Source: Paenibacillus sp. FJAT-29882 (lineage in GTDB: Bacteria > Bacillota > Bacilli > Bacillales > DSM-1321). From it: a stretch of DNA of 64,000 bases. The notes below the pieces were generated by a model that was given only the letters and a program-made list of their open reading frames with translations, did not search any database and was not told the DNA's origin. The DNA is taken from contig NZ_LMVB01000001.1 of assembly GCF_001510645.1 (NCBI RefSeq), forward strand, positions 763,854 through 827,853, in the 5' to 3' direction. This document shows, one piece after another, positions 47,354 to 56,487 of this stretch (position 1 is its first letter; every line of letters starts with the position of its first letter). Position numbers and translations under genes: made by a program.

Positions 47354-47923
47354 GTGTATATAAAAGTAGATTCATTAGCCTTGTATAATCAATTTAATAA
47401 CATTTGGATAGAATGTTGGCTTGAAAAAGGATATGGATTGGAAATGGAAGATGGCCCAGCCGATCGATACTTAATCACAGATTCAAAAGATCAAAAAGTA
47501 GGAACGATAGAATTTAAGCCATATCTATTAGAGCCGAATCATAATATTAACACAGTTTATCCTTTTCATCTGATTGAATCGATTAAAAATAATCCAGAAT
47601 CGGTGATCGAAATTGATAAGGTTGCCATCTTAAAACAATTTAGAGGAAGGAACCTAGAAAGACTATTATCGGTGTTTGTTCACTACTCGGAACAACATGA
47701 AATTAGTTATTGTGTTGCTTTACTTGAGAGGGTTTTCTATAAGGCACTAAGAACGATCTATAAGTTTCCAGTGGAGTCTGTTGGTGAACAAATTTATTAT
47801 AAAGGGGATTACGTGATCCCTGCTGTTATTTACCCAGAAGAACTGTATCAACATAAGGAAAAGTATCCTTGGTTACGAACTAGTAATCAAGATGATCATA
47901 AAAAGAATTATATATTAAGGTAA
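47354..47923 (+). CDS. GNAT-like protein of unknown substrate
   Basis: 189-aa protein. The central part has IEIDKVAILKQFRGRNLERLLSVFVHY near 88-114, which resembles the beta4/alpha3 acetyl-CoA loop (R/Q-x-x-G/R-x-G/N) of N-acyltransferases, followed by ISYCVALLERVFYKALRTIYKFPVE like the autoinducer-synthase/FeeM branch. GTG 47354 is chosen because GGAGG is spaced 7 nt from it. It lies 24 bp upstream of a GGDEF-EAL gene and is likely co-transcribed with it. The substrate is unknown and the family call is moderate. Confidence 0.6.
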   Translation: MYIKVDSLALYNQFNNIWIECWLEKGYGLEMEDGPADRYLITDSKDQKVGTIEFKPYLLEPNHNINTVYPFHLIESIKNNPESVIEIDKVAILKQFRGRNLERLLSVFVHYSEQHEISYCVALLERVFYKALRTIYKFPVESVGEQIYYKGDYVIPAVIYPEELYQHKEKYPWLRTSNQDDHKKNYILR

Positions 47924-47947
47924 TGCAAATCCAGAATGGAGAAACAA

Positions 47948-50266
47948 ATGGACAGTCTTAAAACCCGGAAATTGGCTTATACTTTCATCGCGCTTTTTAT
48001 TCTTTCTAACTTTCTTTGGAATATCATGTTTCAAAACAATCCGCCCGTATTAGATTGGGGTGCAGTGACGTTTCAAATCATTGCTTGTCTTACATCCATT
48101 GGATGGCTTATTTATACTTTTTTTAAGACTTCAAAAAGTTTTTGGTTATTTCTTGGATTGGGAATTCTGAGTTATCTAATTGGAACGTTGATTTGGAGTT
48201 ATAATGCATTTATTCTGAACCTTGATGGAGCGTCCAATACGATCTCTGAGAAATTTTGGATCTTGCAAAATGGCTTCTATTTTATCGCACTTCTGATTAT
48301 CCTGAATAAAATAAAAAGCCATTTGCTAACCATTCGGTTCTTTCTCGATCTGTTAATCGTTATGACGGCAGCCACTACATTTAGTTGGATTTTTTTAATT
48401 AATCCATTGATCCATCAACATACCAATATGATGTTAAATATCCCAGAGTTACTTTATCCCATTTTAGATTTAGGTGTATTCGTAGGGGTTTTAAGCGTTT
48501 TTTTCGCATCAGGTAGCATTTTCTCAAAAATGACAAGATTCCTTCTCGTTTCTGGTTTTTTAACTCAGATTATTGCCGATAGTATTTTTATCTCTTTAAA
48601 AGTGATGAATCCATACTCTGTAGGAAGTATCAATGAACCATTATGGATTCTATCCATCCTCTTAATAGGCTTAGCTGGAATCTATTATGTGCCCTTTCAA
48701 AAGAAAGAGACGATAATCAATCAAAAAAGAAAAAATAAAAGTCATTTTTTGAAAATTATTACTCCTTACTTGGGTGTTCTTATACTTTCTGTTTATTTTA
48801 TTTCCTTATTGTACAAAACGCATCCTGTTGTACTGGGTCTGTTTTTAACGATATTATTAGCTATTTTGAGACAAATCCTAACTTTATTAGAAAATGATAA
48901 ATTAGTGAACGATTTAAATCAATTAAATGAAGATCTTGAAGAAAAGGTAAAGGAAAGAACGGATAAACTAGTAGAAACGCTAAATTCAATGGAATATATC
49001 GCTTTACATGACGTCGTTACTGGGTTACCCAATCGTAGATTTATGGAGAAAAGACTTTCACAAGCGATCAGCAATTCGGATGTGTTGCGACAGCGAATGG
49101 CATTTATGATGCTTGACTTGGACCGCTTTAAACAAATTAATGACAGTCTTGGCCATTCCTATGGTGATCTTTTATTAAAAGAAGTAGGGAGTAGATTAAT
49201 CAATTGTCTAAATCAAGATCAATTTGTTTGTCGACTAGGCGGGGATGAATTTGCATTATTAATCGAAAATACAAATATGGATGAGATAGAAGCCATCACA
49301 GAATCTCTATTAACTACCTTAAGAGAAACCTATTATATTAAGGATGTTGAACTTAATATTACCCCAAGTATTGGGGTGTCTGTTTTTCCTGATCATGGGA
49401 ATAACTTAGATGCTCTCATGATGGCAGCAGATACGGCCATGTACAAAGTAAAGGGAAAAGGAAAAAATGATTGTCAAATTTACAATGGTTCAATGAGTAT
49501 GGAACCAACAGTAAAGTTAGAAACTTCGTTAAGAAAGGGTCTAGAGCGGGATGAATTTATCTTATACTACCAGCCGCAAATCTCCCTGATCAATCAAGAA
49601 ATTGTTGGTGCAGAAGCTTTGATACGTTGGGAAAGACCTGGCTATGGACTGGTACCTCCATCAGATTTTATTCCAATTGCCGAAGAAATGGGGCTAATCT
49701 TGCCAATCGGAGAAAGAGTTTTATGGAAGGCTTGTGAGCAGTCCGCTTATTGGAGTAAAAAAGGCTTTACTCAATTAAGAATTGCCGTGAATATCTCTTC
49801 CTTACAATTTCAGCAAAATAATTTTATTGAAATGGTATCAAAAATTATCAAAGAAACCGGAGCCAATCCAAATCAAATCGAGTTGGAAATTACCGAAAGT
49901 ATCGCGATGGGTCCAATTGAGCAAACAATAGCTAAATTAAATTTGTTAAAACAAATGGGCTTTAAAATAGCCATAGATGATTTCGGAACAGGCTATTCAT
50001 CGCTCCATTATTTAAGCCAATTTCAAATTGACCGCCTAAAAATAGACCGTTCCTTCATTTCTGCTTTAGAGAATAGCGAAAAAGATGCAGCCATTGTGAA
50101 ATTGATTGTCCTGATGGCGAAAAGTTTGAACTTCCAAGTGATTGCTGAAGGTGTAGAGAATAACACACAAAAATCATTTCTAGAAGACATACAATGCGAT
50201 GAAATTCAAGGATACTTGTTCAGCCGTCCTGTATGTGTGGAGGATTTTGAGAGATTACTGGGGTAA
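47948..50266 (+). CDS. Membrane GGDEF-EAL protein (c-di-GMP synthesis/breakdown)
   Basis: 772-aa protein. Residues 1-310 hold eight to nine membrane helices (a MHYT/MASE-like sensor, family not certain). A coiled coil (LNQLNEDLEEKVKERTDKL) leads into a GGDEF domain with intact RLGGDEFALL near 429, and then an EAL domain with AEALIRW near 554, ITES near 650, DDFGTGYSS near 674 and AEGVEN near 732. Both catalytic signatures look intact, so it could make or break c-di-GMP. ATG 47948 is preferred because GGAGA is spaced 5 nt; another ATG lies four codons earlier. Confidence 0.92.
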   Translation: MDSLKTRKLAYTFIALFILSNFLWNIMFQNNPPVLDWGAVTFQIIACLTSIGWLIYTFFKTSKSFWLFLGLGILSYLIGTLIWSYNAFILNLDGASNTISEKFWILQNGFYFIALLIILNKIKSHLLTIRFFLDLLIVMTAATTFSWIFLINPLIHQHTNMMLNIPELLYPILDLGVFVGVLSVFFASGSIFSKMTRFLLVSGFLTQIIADSIFISLKVMNPYSVGSINEPLWILSILLIGLAGIYYVPFQKKETIINQKRKNKSHFLKIITPYLGVLILSVYFISLLYKTHPVVLGLFLTILLAILRQILTLLENDKLVNDLNQLNEDLEEKVKERTDKLVETLNSMEYIALHDVVTGLPNRRFMEKRLSQAISNSDVLRQRMAFMMLDLDRFKQINDSLGHSYGDLLLKEVGSRLINCLNQDQFVCRLGGDEFALLIENTNMDEIEAITESLLTTLRETYYIKDVELNITPSIGVSVFPDHGNNLDALMMAADTAMYKVKGKGKNDCQIYNGSMSMEPTVKLETSLRKGLERDEFILYYQPQISLINQEIVGAEALIRWERPGYGLVPPSDFIPIAEEMGLILPIGERVLWKACEQSAYWSKKGFTQLRIAVNISSLQFQQNNFIEMVSKIIKETGANPNQIELEITESIAMGPIEQTIAKLNLLKQMGFKIAIDDFGTGYSSLHYLSQFQIDRLKIDRSFISALENSEKDAAIVKLIVLMAKSLNFQVIAEGVENNTQKSFLEDIQCDEIQGYLFSRPVCVEDFERLLG

Positions 50267-50312
50267 GCAAGAACTGTCCCTTTGTTCTCTTTTGCACTTC
50301 TGGAGGATTACT

Positions 50313-50885
50313 ATGACGATTTCAAATGATAATAAAATGATAGCAAAAACAGCTTTACAAACATTTGGAGGCAAGCCAAATGTATCGAAATACTGGGACG
50401 ATAAAAATGATAGTCATATTGATTTATTATCAACTATAAATAAACCATACGAGGGTATTACATCCTACTCAACTATTGGATTATCAGACTATTCAATTGG
50501 ATACGCAGTAGATGCAAAACCTTTAAGAACTGAAATCGTAGGGGCGAGTGCATCAAAGTTTGAACTTTTCCTCAATATACTATCGACATGTGCCTTTTAT
50601 GTTATTAACACAAAGTTCTCTATTTATCATGGTAAAATATTTCGGGATATAATAAGAATGTATTACCAAGATAGCGAGATGGAGCACGTACTATTTACAG
50701 CCCCTTTTTATGGGAAGATCTAAAGAATCTAGATTTTCCAGCTAAAAAAGTTGCATGGTTACTTGCAATACCAATATCAGAGGAAGAGTTTGTATTTGCT
50801 GAGAAAAGGAACAGAGGAACTTGAAGGCTTGTTAGGGCAAAAAGATATAGATATATTCGATGTGAAAAGAAATTCGATCCTTTAA
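50313..50885 (+). pseudogene. Orphan, frameshifted SUFU-family immunity gene
   Basis: Close copy of the immunity gene at 60534: FGGKPNVSKYWDDKND, TSYSTIGLSDYSIGYAVD and YYQDSEMEHVLFTAPF match almost residue for residue. After APF the frame shifts; the adjacent frame continues as WEDLKNLDFPAKKVAWLLAIPIS, and a second shift near 50804 restores the end DIDIFDVKRNSIL. The two shifts cancel, giving the same total length as the intact gene. GGAGG is upstream. No toxin gene is adjacent, so it is an orphan left from a toxin locus. Confidence 0.8.
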
Positions 50886-50984
50886 ATAGGAGTAAAACCT
50901 TCCTAATAAAAACACGCAAAAGGAAAATAATAGTGTTACAATCAAATAGTCTAGAATTTTCTAACAAGAGAGGACTTGAGGGGT

Positions 50985-51407
50985 ATGGAACGTAATAAAG
51001 AATGTATGTATTGCATGGAGGATGAAGGTCGCGACAACTTAATGATTGAAATTTGTCAGTTGGATGTTTCTACTGTTTTTCTTTTTAAAGAGCAGACGTA
51101 TACGGGCAGATGTAATGTCGTGTATAAGGATCATGTAAAAGAACTTTTTCAGCTTGATCAAGATGAATTGGCGGCATATATGAATGATGTAAAAAAAGTA
51201 GGAGAGGCTTTAGACAAGGCTTTCCAACCAAACAAGCTTAACTATGGGGCATATGGTGATAAAATGCATCATCTACATATGCATATCGTCCCTAAGTATG
51301 AAGATAAAGAAGAATGGGGTTCTACCTTTGAAATGAACCCAGGTAAAACATACTTAAAAGAAGAAGAATATCAGGAAATGATCGCAAGCATTAAAAAATA
51401 TCTCTAA
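50985..51407 (+). CDS. HIT-family protein
   Basis: 140-aa histidine-triad nucleotide-binding protein. The triad HHLHMHIVPKY is near residues 95-105, and the N-terminal CMYCMEDE and the loop TGRCNVVYKDHVKELFQL are typical of HIT phosphoramidases/hydrolases. The usual role is cleavage of nucleoside phosphoramidates or Ap4A-type molecules. ATG 50985 is used; an in-frame TTG three codons earlier (50976), with GAGAGGA upstream, is possible. It has no functional link to its neighbours that I can see. Confidence 0.9.
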   Translation: MERNKECMYCMEDEGRDNLMIEICQLDVSTVFLFKEQTYTGRCNVVYKDHVKELFQLDQDELAAYMNDVKKVGEALDKAFQPNKLNYGAYGDKMHHLHMHIVPKYEDKEEWGSTFEMNPGKTYLKEEEYQEMIASIKKYL

Positions 51408-51849
51408 CAACTAACGTTTTAAAATAGTTTGTACAACCAGAGGTGCACCAAATGGTAGCATCTCTTGTTGTTGAAAAATAATCGTAAATTCTTAAACGCG
51501 ATTATACGGCTCTTGCATTTTTCATGCTAGATGACGGCTGCACGAGCAATTTTTAATCGAAAACCATACATCCTCTACGTCTCGAGAAAATGCTTTGAAA
51601 ATACAGTAACAAAATCTTATCTATTTCTCCCCTTAACCAGGATTTATCTCATAAGAATGATCGGTTATAGTAGACCTGTTTTACTATTAATTGAAATGTT
51701 CTTTTTTCTCTCTCTTTCTACTATAAATACCTCCCCTAGCTTACGAAGCCAATGAACGGATGAATACTAGATCATCCTAATGAACCTAGACAAAAACCAT
51801 AATTTTCTATATAGTTAGTCTAAAAGACTTATATGGAAAGAGTGAAGAT
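51408..51849. other. Intergenic region between HIT and HtrA-like genes
   Basis: About 440 bp with no gene supported. An imperfect hairpin (CAACCAGAGGTGC...GCATCTCTTGTTG, 51435-51471) follows the HIT gene and may be its terminator. A plus-strand frame at 51531-51755 has no RBS. Confidence 0.45.
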
Positions 51850-53124
51850 ATGCATTGTTCATCATGTGAAGAAAGGCTTGCAAACTCCTCAAATTACTGT
51901 TCAACATGTGGGAAAAAGCAAAAAAAATCTAAAGTCGTTCCTTTTTTACTTACGTTAAGTATTTTTTGCATCTTAGCAGTTGGTTTGTCACTCTATTATT
52001 ACTTTCAGTATGATGTACCGCCAGAAATAGCGTCAAAGAAAATAGTGACTGAGCCTGTGAAACAAGTAGTGGAAGAAAAAGCTGAAACGATTGCCTTACC
52101 AGCTAAAAAGACTGAGGTACAGGTAGAGGTTAAAAAAGACATTACGGATGTTATTGCAGAACAGCAAACTAAAGTGTATACGATTTTTACAGAAACCTCT
52201 CAAGGTTCTGGCTTTTTGATGAATCAAAATGGCGATATTGTAACCAATGCGCACGTGGTTGAAGGATCTGTCCAGGCAGTCGTTAAGAATTCAGATGGAA
52301 GTGAATACGGCGGTCAGGTAATTGGCTATTCCAACGATACCGATATCGCTATTATTCGTGTGCCAGAGTTGGCAGGAGAGGAGCCGATGGCGCTTGAAAC
52401 TTCAAACCAGACATTAATAGGTGAAGAAGTAATCGCTCTTGGGAGTCCGCATGGTCTTGAAAATACGGCAACATTAGGATACATAACCGGAGTAGGTCGT
52501 AACTTTTTCATCGGAAACCGCTCTTATGAAAACATCTATCAGATGTCCGCAGCCATTTCCCCTGGCAGCAGTGGGGGACCACTTTTATCTAAAAAAACCG
52601 GAAAAGCAATCGCAATTAATTCAGCAAAAATGATTGGAGAAGAAGCAATTGGCTTCAGTATTCCGGTCAAGGATGTTTATAGTATTCTACAAGACTGGGT
52701 TGAACAGCCGCTCACTGAACAAGAGATTTTCGATTTGTTTTATAATGAATATGGTGATTATTATTACCAAGATCTTTGGGAAAATGAAGAGGATTGGTAT
52801 TTTGACGGTGGAGAATACGTTGAAGAAGAACCAGATACATTTATTGAAAATCCAGGCGAAGAAGAAACGGACTCATCCTATTACCAAGATTCTTATGAAG
52901 AGGATTCCTATTACCAAGGATATGATGATTCTGTAGAGTATGAAGAACTAGAGGAGTATCCAATTTATGAAGAATACGATGAGCCCGTCGACACGGAAGA
53001 TCCTTTGATATATGAAGAACCTATAGAAAATGAGGATCCAGCGCTTGAAGCCCCATACCCAAATGATGAAAATATTGATGGAAATAGTTTGAACGGCGAA
53101 ATAGAGGAGGGAGGAAGTGAATAG
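51850..53124 (+). CDS. HtrA-like trypsin-fold protease with zinc ribbon and acidic tail
   Basis: 424-aa membrane-anchored serine protease. An N-terminal zinc ribbon (Cys3, 6, 17, 20) is followed by one membrane helix (about 30-50). The protease domain spans about 105-285 with the triad His in TNAHVV near 133, Asp in NDTDIAII near 164 and Ser in GSSGGPL near 243. No PDZ domain follows. Instead residues 295-424 are a strongly acidic, Tyr-rich low-complexity tail (repeats such as SYYQDSYEED and YEEYDEP). The catalytic domain is likely outside the cell with the zinc ribbon inside. Substrate unknown. Confidence 0.87.
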   Translation: MHCSSCEERLANSSNYCSTCGKKQKKSKVVPFLLTLSIFCILAVGLSLYYYFQYDVPPEIASKKIVTEPVKQVVEEKAETIALPAKKTEVQVEVKKDITDVIAEQQTKVYTIFTETSQGSGFLMNQNGDIVTNAHVVEGSVQAVVKNSDGSEYGGQVIGYSNDTDIAIIRVPELAGEEPMALETSNQTLIGEEVIALGSPHGLENTATLGYITGVGRNFFIGNRSYENIYQMSAAISPGSSGGPLLSKKTGKAIAINSAKMIGEEAIGFSIPVKDVYSILQDWVEQPLTEQEIFDLFYNEYGDYYYQDLWENEEDWYFDGGEYVEEEPDTFIENPGEEETDSSYYQDSYEEDSYYQGYDDSVEYEELEEYPIYEEYDEPVDTEDPLIYEEPIENEDPALEAPYPNDENIDGNSLNGEIEEGGSE

Positions 53125-53141
53125 TAAAAGTAGCTTTGTGT

Positions 53142-53168
53142 GAAAATCCCTACATTTAGGCGATTTTC
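53142..53168 (+). terminator. Probable terminator after the HtrA-like gene
   Basis: GAAAATC (53142-53148) pairs with GATTTTC (53162-53168), with possible inner pairing of CCTA and TAGG. No long T-run, so moderate support. Confidence 0.45.
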
Positions 53169-53299
53169 TGATAATCTATCAAACTAAATGCTAATAAACT
53201 TAACAATAAAGCAGGTGGGCGGTGAGCCATTTCTCGATAAGAGGGAAGTAGAAATCTGGCGACATTCGAGGCAATTGCTAGGGACTTTATTCCAATCTA

Positions 53300-53578
53300 A
53301 TTTTATTAGGTGTCATAGCAATTGCCGTCATGCTATTTTTGCTAATAAAAAAAAGAAGGAAGGAACAGAGGCACCGAGATCCATTAGAAACGAAAATGGG
53401 GAAGGAGTTGTCTAGCTATCATTGGACAGATACCCCCACATACCGAAATCCTCATTTATCACTTCGTAAGACTCTTTCCTATTTAGCGCTTTATAAAGAA
53501 ACTTATCAAGAATCACAATCCGATATTTGTTTGTCTATGGTTATTGGTAGGTTACAAAGCAACGGAGTGGAAAATTAA
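53300..53578 (+). CDS. Possible small membrane protein or gene remnant
   Basis: An open frame encodes a hydrophobic helix (ILLGVIAIAVMLFLLI) followed by KKRRKEQRH and a soluble stretch ending SQSDICLSMVIGRLQSNGVEN. No good start or RBS precedes the helix; an ATG lies inside the helix at 53330. A second frame just upstream (53188-53290) may be the lost N-terminus. I do not recognise it, and it may be a decayed gene. Confidence 0.3.
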   Translation: MLLGVIAIAVMLFLLIKKRRKEQRHRDPLETKMGKELSSYHWTDTPTYRNPHLSLRKTLSYLALYKETYQESQSDICLSMVIGRLQSNGVEN

Positions 53579-53763
53579 AAACCACTTGTCAACAAATCTC
53601 AATATCAATACACTGCGATCAATAAGCAGAAACCGACTGCGTATTTAGTGGATTTGGGGATTGAATAATTGGGGATACAAAGATTTTGATACTTTGCTAG
53701 TAAGCTAAGGTGATGGCTGGAACTTTTCCATGTTTATGCAGTCTAATGTAATGAAGGATGGTG

Positions 53764-55011
53764 ATGGGTGTGAAGAAGTTAATTGTTCCTCTTTTACTAG
53801 TGAGTTTTTTTGTAACAGGCTGTGGAACGGATAAGCAAGGAAGTTTGGAAATCTCAAGCCATGTGGATTTTGGTGAAGAGGACTATCAAAAAATTGTGTC
53901 CGCCAATAATCAACTGGGAATGGATCTGCTGTCAGTGGTCGAGGCGAATAAAGATGGCAACACGTTCATTTCACCGACAAGTTTATTCATGGCATTGTCG
54001 ATGGTATATAACGGAGCGGATGGGAAAACAAAAGATGAAATAGCCAAGGTTCTTCAGGTTGAAGGGATCGATGGAGCTGAGCTGAATCAAGCGAACGCTT
54101 CTTTGATGTCCTTGCTTCATAGTGACTCTAAGAAAATTCAGCTGAATGTCGCGAACTCGATTTGGTTAAATAATCAGTTTCATTTTCAGACTGACTTTGC
54201 CAAGAAAACAAGAGATTATTTTAATGCGAAGATTCAGGAAATGGATATATTGGATCACCAGTCTCCTGAAATGATCAATGACTGGGTGAAACAGGCCACG
54301 AATGGAAAAATAGAAGAAATGGTAGAGGCTCCTTTAGATTCGAATTTAGTGGCCATTCTCCTTAACGCGATTTATTTTAAAGGGGGGTGGACCTATGGAT
54401 TTGATAAAAAACACACAGAGCAGCGAGCCTTTCATTTAAAAGACGGGACTACAAAGAATCTTCCACTAATGACGCTTAATAAAGAATTGGCGTATACGGA
54501 AAACAAAAGCTTTCAGGCGGTCTCTCTCCCTTATGGCGATGGTGAAATGAGCATGAACGTATTTCTCCCGAAAGAAAATACCAGTTTAGAAGAATTTGAA
54601 AAGTTACTCACAAATGAAAACTGGAAGAATTGGATGTCCGAGTTCCATGAGAGAAAAGGAACGATCATGCTTCCAACCTTTCAAATGGAATACGAAGTGA
54701 AATTAAATGAAACGTTAAAAAAGCTTGGTATGAATTCTGCATTTGAAAGAGATGCCAATTTCACGAAAATGATTACAGAGGAAGAGCCGTTATGGATTAG
54801 TGAAGTAAAACAAAAAACATATTTGGATGTGAATGAAGAAGGAACAGAAGCGGCTGCTGTAACCTCAGTAGAAGTGGTTGCTGTGTCTGCACCCGTAGAT
54901 AAACCATTTCATATGGAGGTTAACCGGCCATTTTTTATTGTGATAACAGACGATGAAACGGGGACAATCTTATTCATGGGCTCGATTTCCAATCCACAGG
55001 AGGGGAAGTAG
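53764..55011 (+). CDS. Serpin-family protease inhibitor, lipoprotein
   Basis: 415-aa secreted serpin. The signal peptide has the lipobox FFVTGC (Cys near residue 20), so it should be tethered to the outer face of the membrane. The serpin fold is complete: NTFISPTSLFMALSMVYNGADGKT near 55-78, LNAIYFKGGWTYGFD near 200-214, the hinge NEEGTEAAAVTS near 357-368 and RPFFIVITDDETGTILFMG near 389-407. The GTEAAA hinge is of the inhibitory type. The reactive loop around VEVVAVSAP has no basic residue, suggesting an elastase- or subtilisin-like target. ATG 53764 has AAGGA spaced 5 nt. Confidence 0.92.
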   Translation: MGVKKLIVPLLLVSFFVTGCGTDKQGSLEISSHVDFGEEDYQKIVSANNQLGMDLLSVVEANKDGNTFISPTSLFMALSMVYNGADGKTKDEIAKVLQVEGIDGAELNQANASLMSLLHSDSKKIQLNVANSIWLNNQFHFQTDFAKKTRDYFNAKIQEMDILDHQSPEMINDWVKQATNGKIEEMVEAPLDSNLVAILLNAIYFKGGWTYGFDKKHTEQRAFHLKDGTTKNLPLMTLNKELAYTENKSFQAVSLPYGDGEMSMNVFLPKENTSLEEFEKLLTNENWKNWMSEFHERKGTIMLPTFQMEYEVKLNETLKKLGMNSAFERDANFTKMITEEEPLWISEVKQKTYLDVNEEGTEAAAVTSVEVVAVSAPVDKPFHMEVNRPFFIVITDDETGTILFMGSISNPQEGK

Positions 55012-55099
55012 TTTTTTGATTGAATATGAATGCTGGAGTCAATCGTGCTTTCGTGGATTAATAAATAGTTAACTGTGCTACATTCCCAATCATATATTA

Positions 55100-55200
55100 T
55101 TCAGTTCGGATTAATTATTTAGATTTCGGACAGATTATTTGAATTTTAGATAGATTATTTGAAATTCAGACAGAATATTAGATGTTTTGGACAAATTAAC
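55100..55200. repeat. Imperfect tandem repeat of about 20-22 bp
   Basis: Five degenerate units of the form TTCGGACAGATTATTTGAA run head to tail (for example TTCGGATTAATTATTTAGA, TTTCGGACAGATTATTTGAA, TTTAGATAGATTATTTGAAA, TTCAGACAGAATATTAGA, TTTTGGACAAATTA). No spacers, so not a CRISPR array. Function unknown. Confidence 0.6.
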
Positions 55201-55232
55201 CTTCAAAATTAGAAGATTACTATCAATTACTA

Positions 55233-55288
55233 ACTAAAGCTACCAATCTCCCGCCGCTTTCATGGAGCGCGAAACTGGCAGCTTTAGT
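55233..55288. terminator. Terminator-like hairpin between convergent genes
   Basis: ACTAAAGCTACCA (55233-55245) pairs with TGGCAGCTTTAGT (55276-55288) with one mismatch, followed by TTTTC on the plus strand and preceded by AGTTAGT on the other. It fits a bidirectional terminator between the serpin gene and the minus-strand replication genes. Confidence 0.65.
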
Positions 55289-55533
55289 TTTCAAATCGAT
55301 TACGGACTTACTTATTCATGAAAGCAGGGAAGATCCAATGCTGCGATCGTTTTTCCTGTCATCATCCTCCCACTCATCAAGCATCCTTCTACCTCAACCG
55401 TTTAATCTGAGCAATCTCAGATAACATATCTGCAAACCGAGCATTTTGTACTTCTTCCGATTCCGGCCCGCAGATTGGGCAACAGGAAATGATGATCGAT
55501 GAAACGCTTATCGCACTGACAACGTGTGTACCG

Positions 55534-56487
55534 TTACAAATTTGACACATATTTTGCACCCGCCAATCTATAATTTAATATATTACGATCGCCTTTAATG
55601 ACTACCGTATAGTTTTGACACATTTGATAGATTCGTGTACCAAGGGCCTCGTCCACGTTCACGATTTCATCTACGGTTAACTCGGATGAAACGAGGATGG
55701 GCTTATGGTTCAGGTAGCGATAGTTGATGACTGCGTACATTTGTTCAATCTGCCAGATCGTCGCTCTCGGTTCTCCTTTCATCGGTTTGAACAAATCGTC
55801 GATGAAAAGAACGTCTACTTGCCGCATGCGTGCTAATTTCGCTGCTAGTTTTTCGAAATCATCTTTCAAGTCATTAAATCCTTCTACATATGGAAAATAG
55901 AGGACCGATATGTTTTTTCGTTGCATCAAGTTATTGGCAATCGCTGTTAGTAAATGAGTTTTTCCTGAGCCGGGTTGTCCGAGTAAGGCAATGCTATTGG
56001 CTCTGTTCGTTCGTATCGCTAGAAAACGCTTCAAATAGGAACTTGAACAGTCGTACATATCGACAATGATTTGCGGCTTTCCTTCCAGGCTGAAGTTCTT
56101 AAAACCCAACTTCTTAAATTCATCAGTAATGTCGCTTGCCTTTAACAACCGCTCCATTTTTTTCTGTTTTATACATGTACAGCGTTTCGAAAAAGTCGTA
56201 CGCCACGCCCACGCTTGGTCTGGGCTACATACTTGTCCAGAAAGAAAATCTTCTTCTAAGACCATAGTTTCTGGGGTTAGGGTCGTGACTTCCACTCCGT
56301 TCATGATTTGGTGATTTGTCACCCATTTCGTTTCCTCATGGACGCGATAAATGATAATCCCGTGGTCCTGACACATTGGGCAATTAGGTTGGGCTTCTTC
56401 TGAGCCAACCAACTTGGTTGCCGGTGATGGATTTTTCGTTCTTTGTAGCAGCTTGGTTAGAACATCTTCTACCGATCTTGTTGCCAT
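55534..56487 (-). CDS. DnaI/DnaC-like replicative helicase loader
   Basis: 317-aa AAA+ ATPase. The N-terminal part has a zinc-binding cluster (NCPMC and CTC, about residues 35-120). The ATPase has Walker A GQPGSGKTHLL near 187, Walker B DVLFIDDL near 238, and an arginine-finger region RIYQM near 286. Such proteins load the replicative helicase in Bacillus phages (XkdC/YqaM-like) and in the host (DnaI). ATG 56487 has GGGGGGAG upstream. It overlaps the DnaD-like gene by 104 bp in another frame. Host DnaI is normally next to dnaB, so a prophage origin is likely. Confidence 0.85.
   Translation of the reverse strand: MATRSVEDVLTKLLQRTKNPSPATKLVGSEEAQPNCPMCQDHGIIIYRVHEETKWVTNHQIMNGVEVTTLTPETMVLEEDFLSGQVCSPDQAWAWRTTFSKRCTCIKQKKMERLLKASDITDEFKKLGFKNFSLEGKPQIIVDMYDCSSSYLKRFLAIRTNRANSIALLGQPGSGKTHLLTAIANNLMQRKNISVLYFPYVEGFNDLKDDFEKLAAKLARMRQVDVLFIDDLFKPMKGEPRATIWQIEQMYAVINYRYLNHKPILVSSELTVDEIVNVDEALGTRIYQMCQNYTVVIKGDRNILNYRLAGAKYVSNL

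Noticed and set aside
55100..55200. CRISPR array
   Set aside because: The units are contiguous and degenerate with no unique spacers, and no cas genes are in the window.
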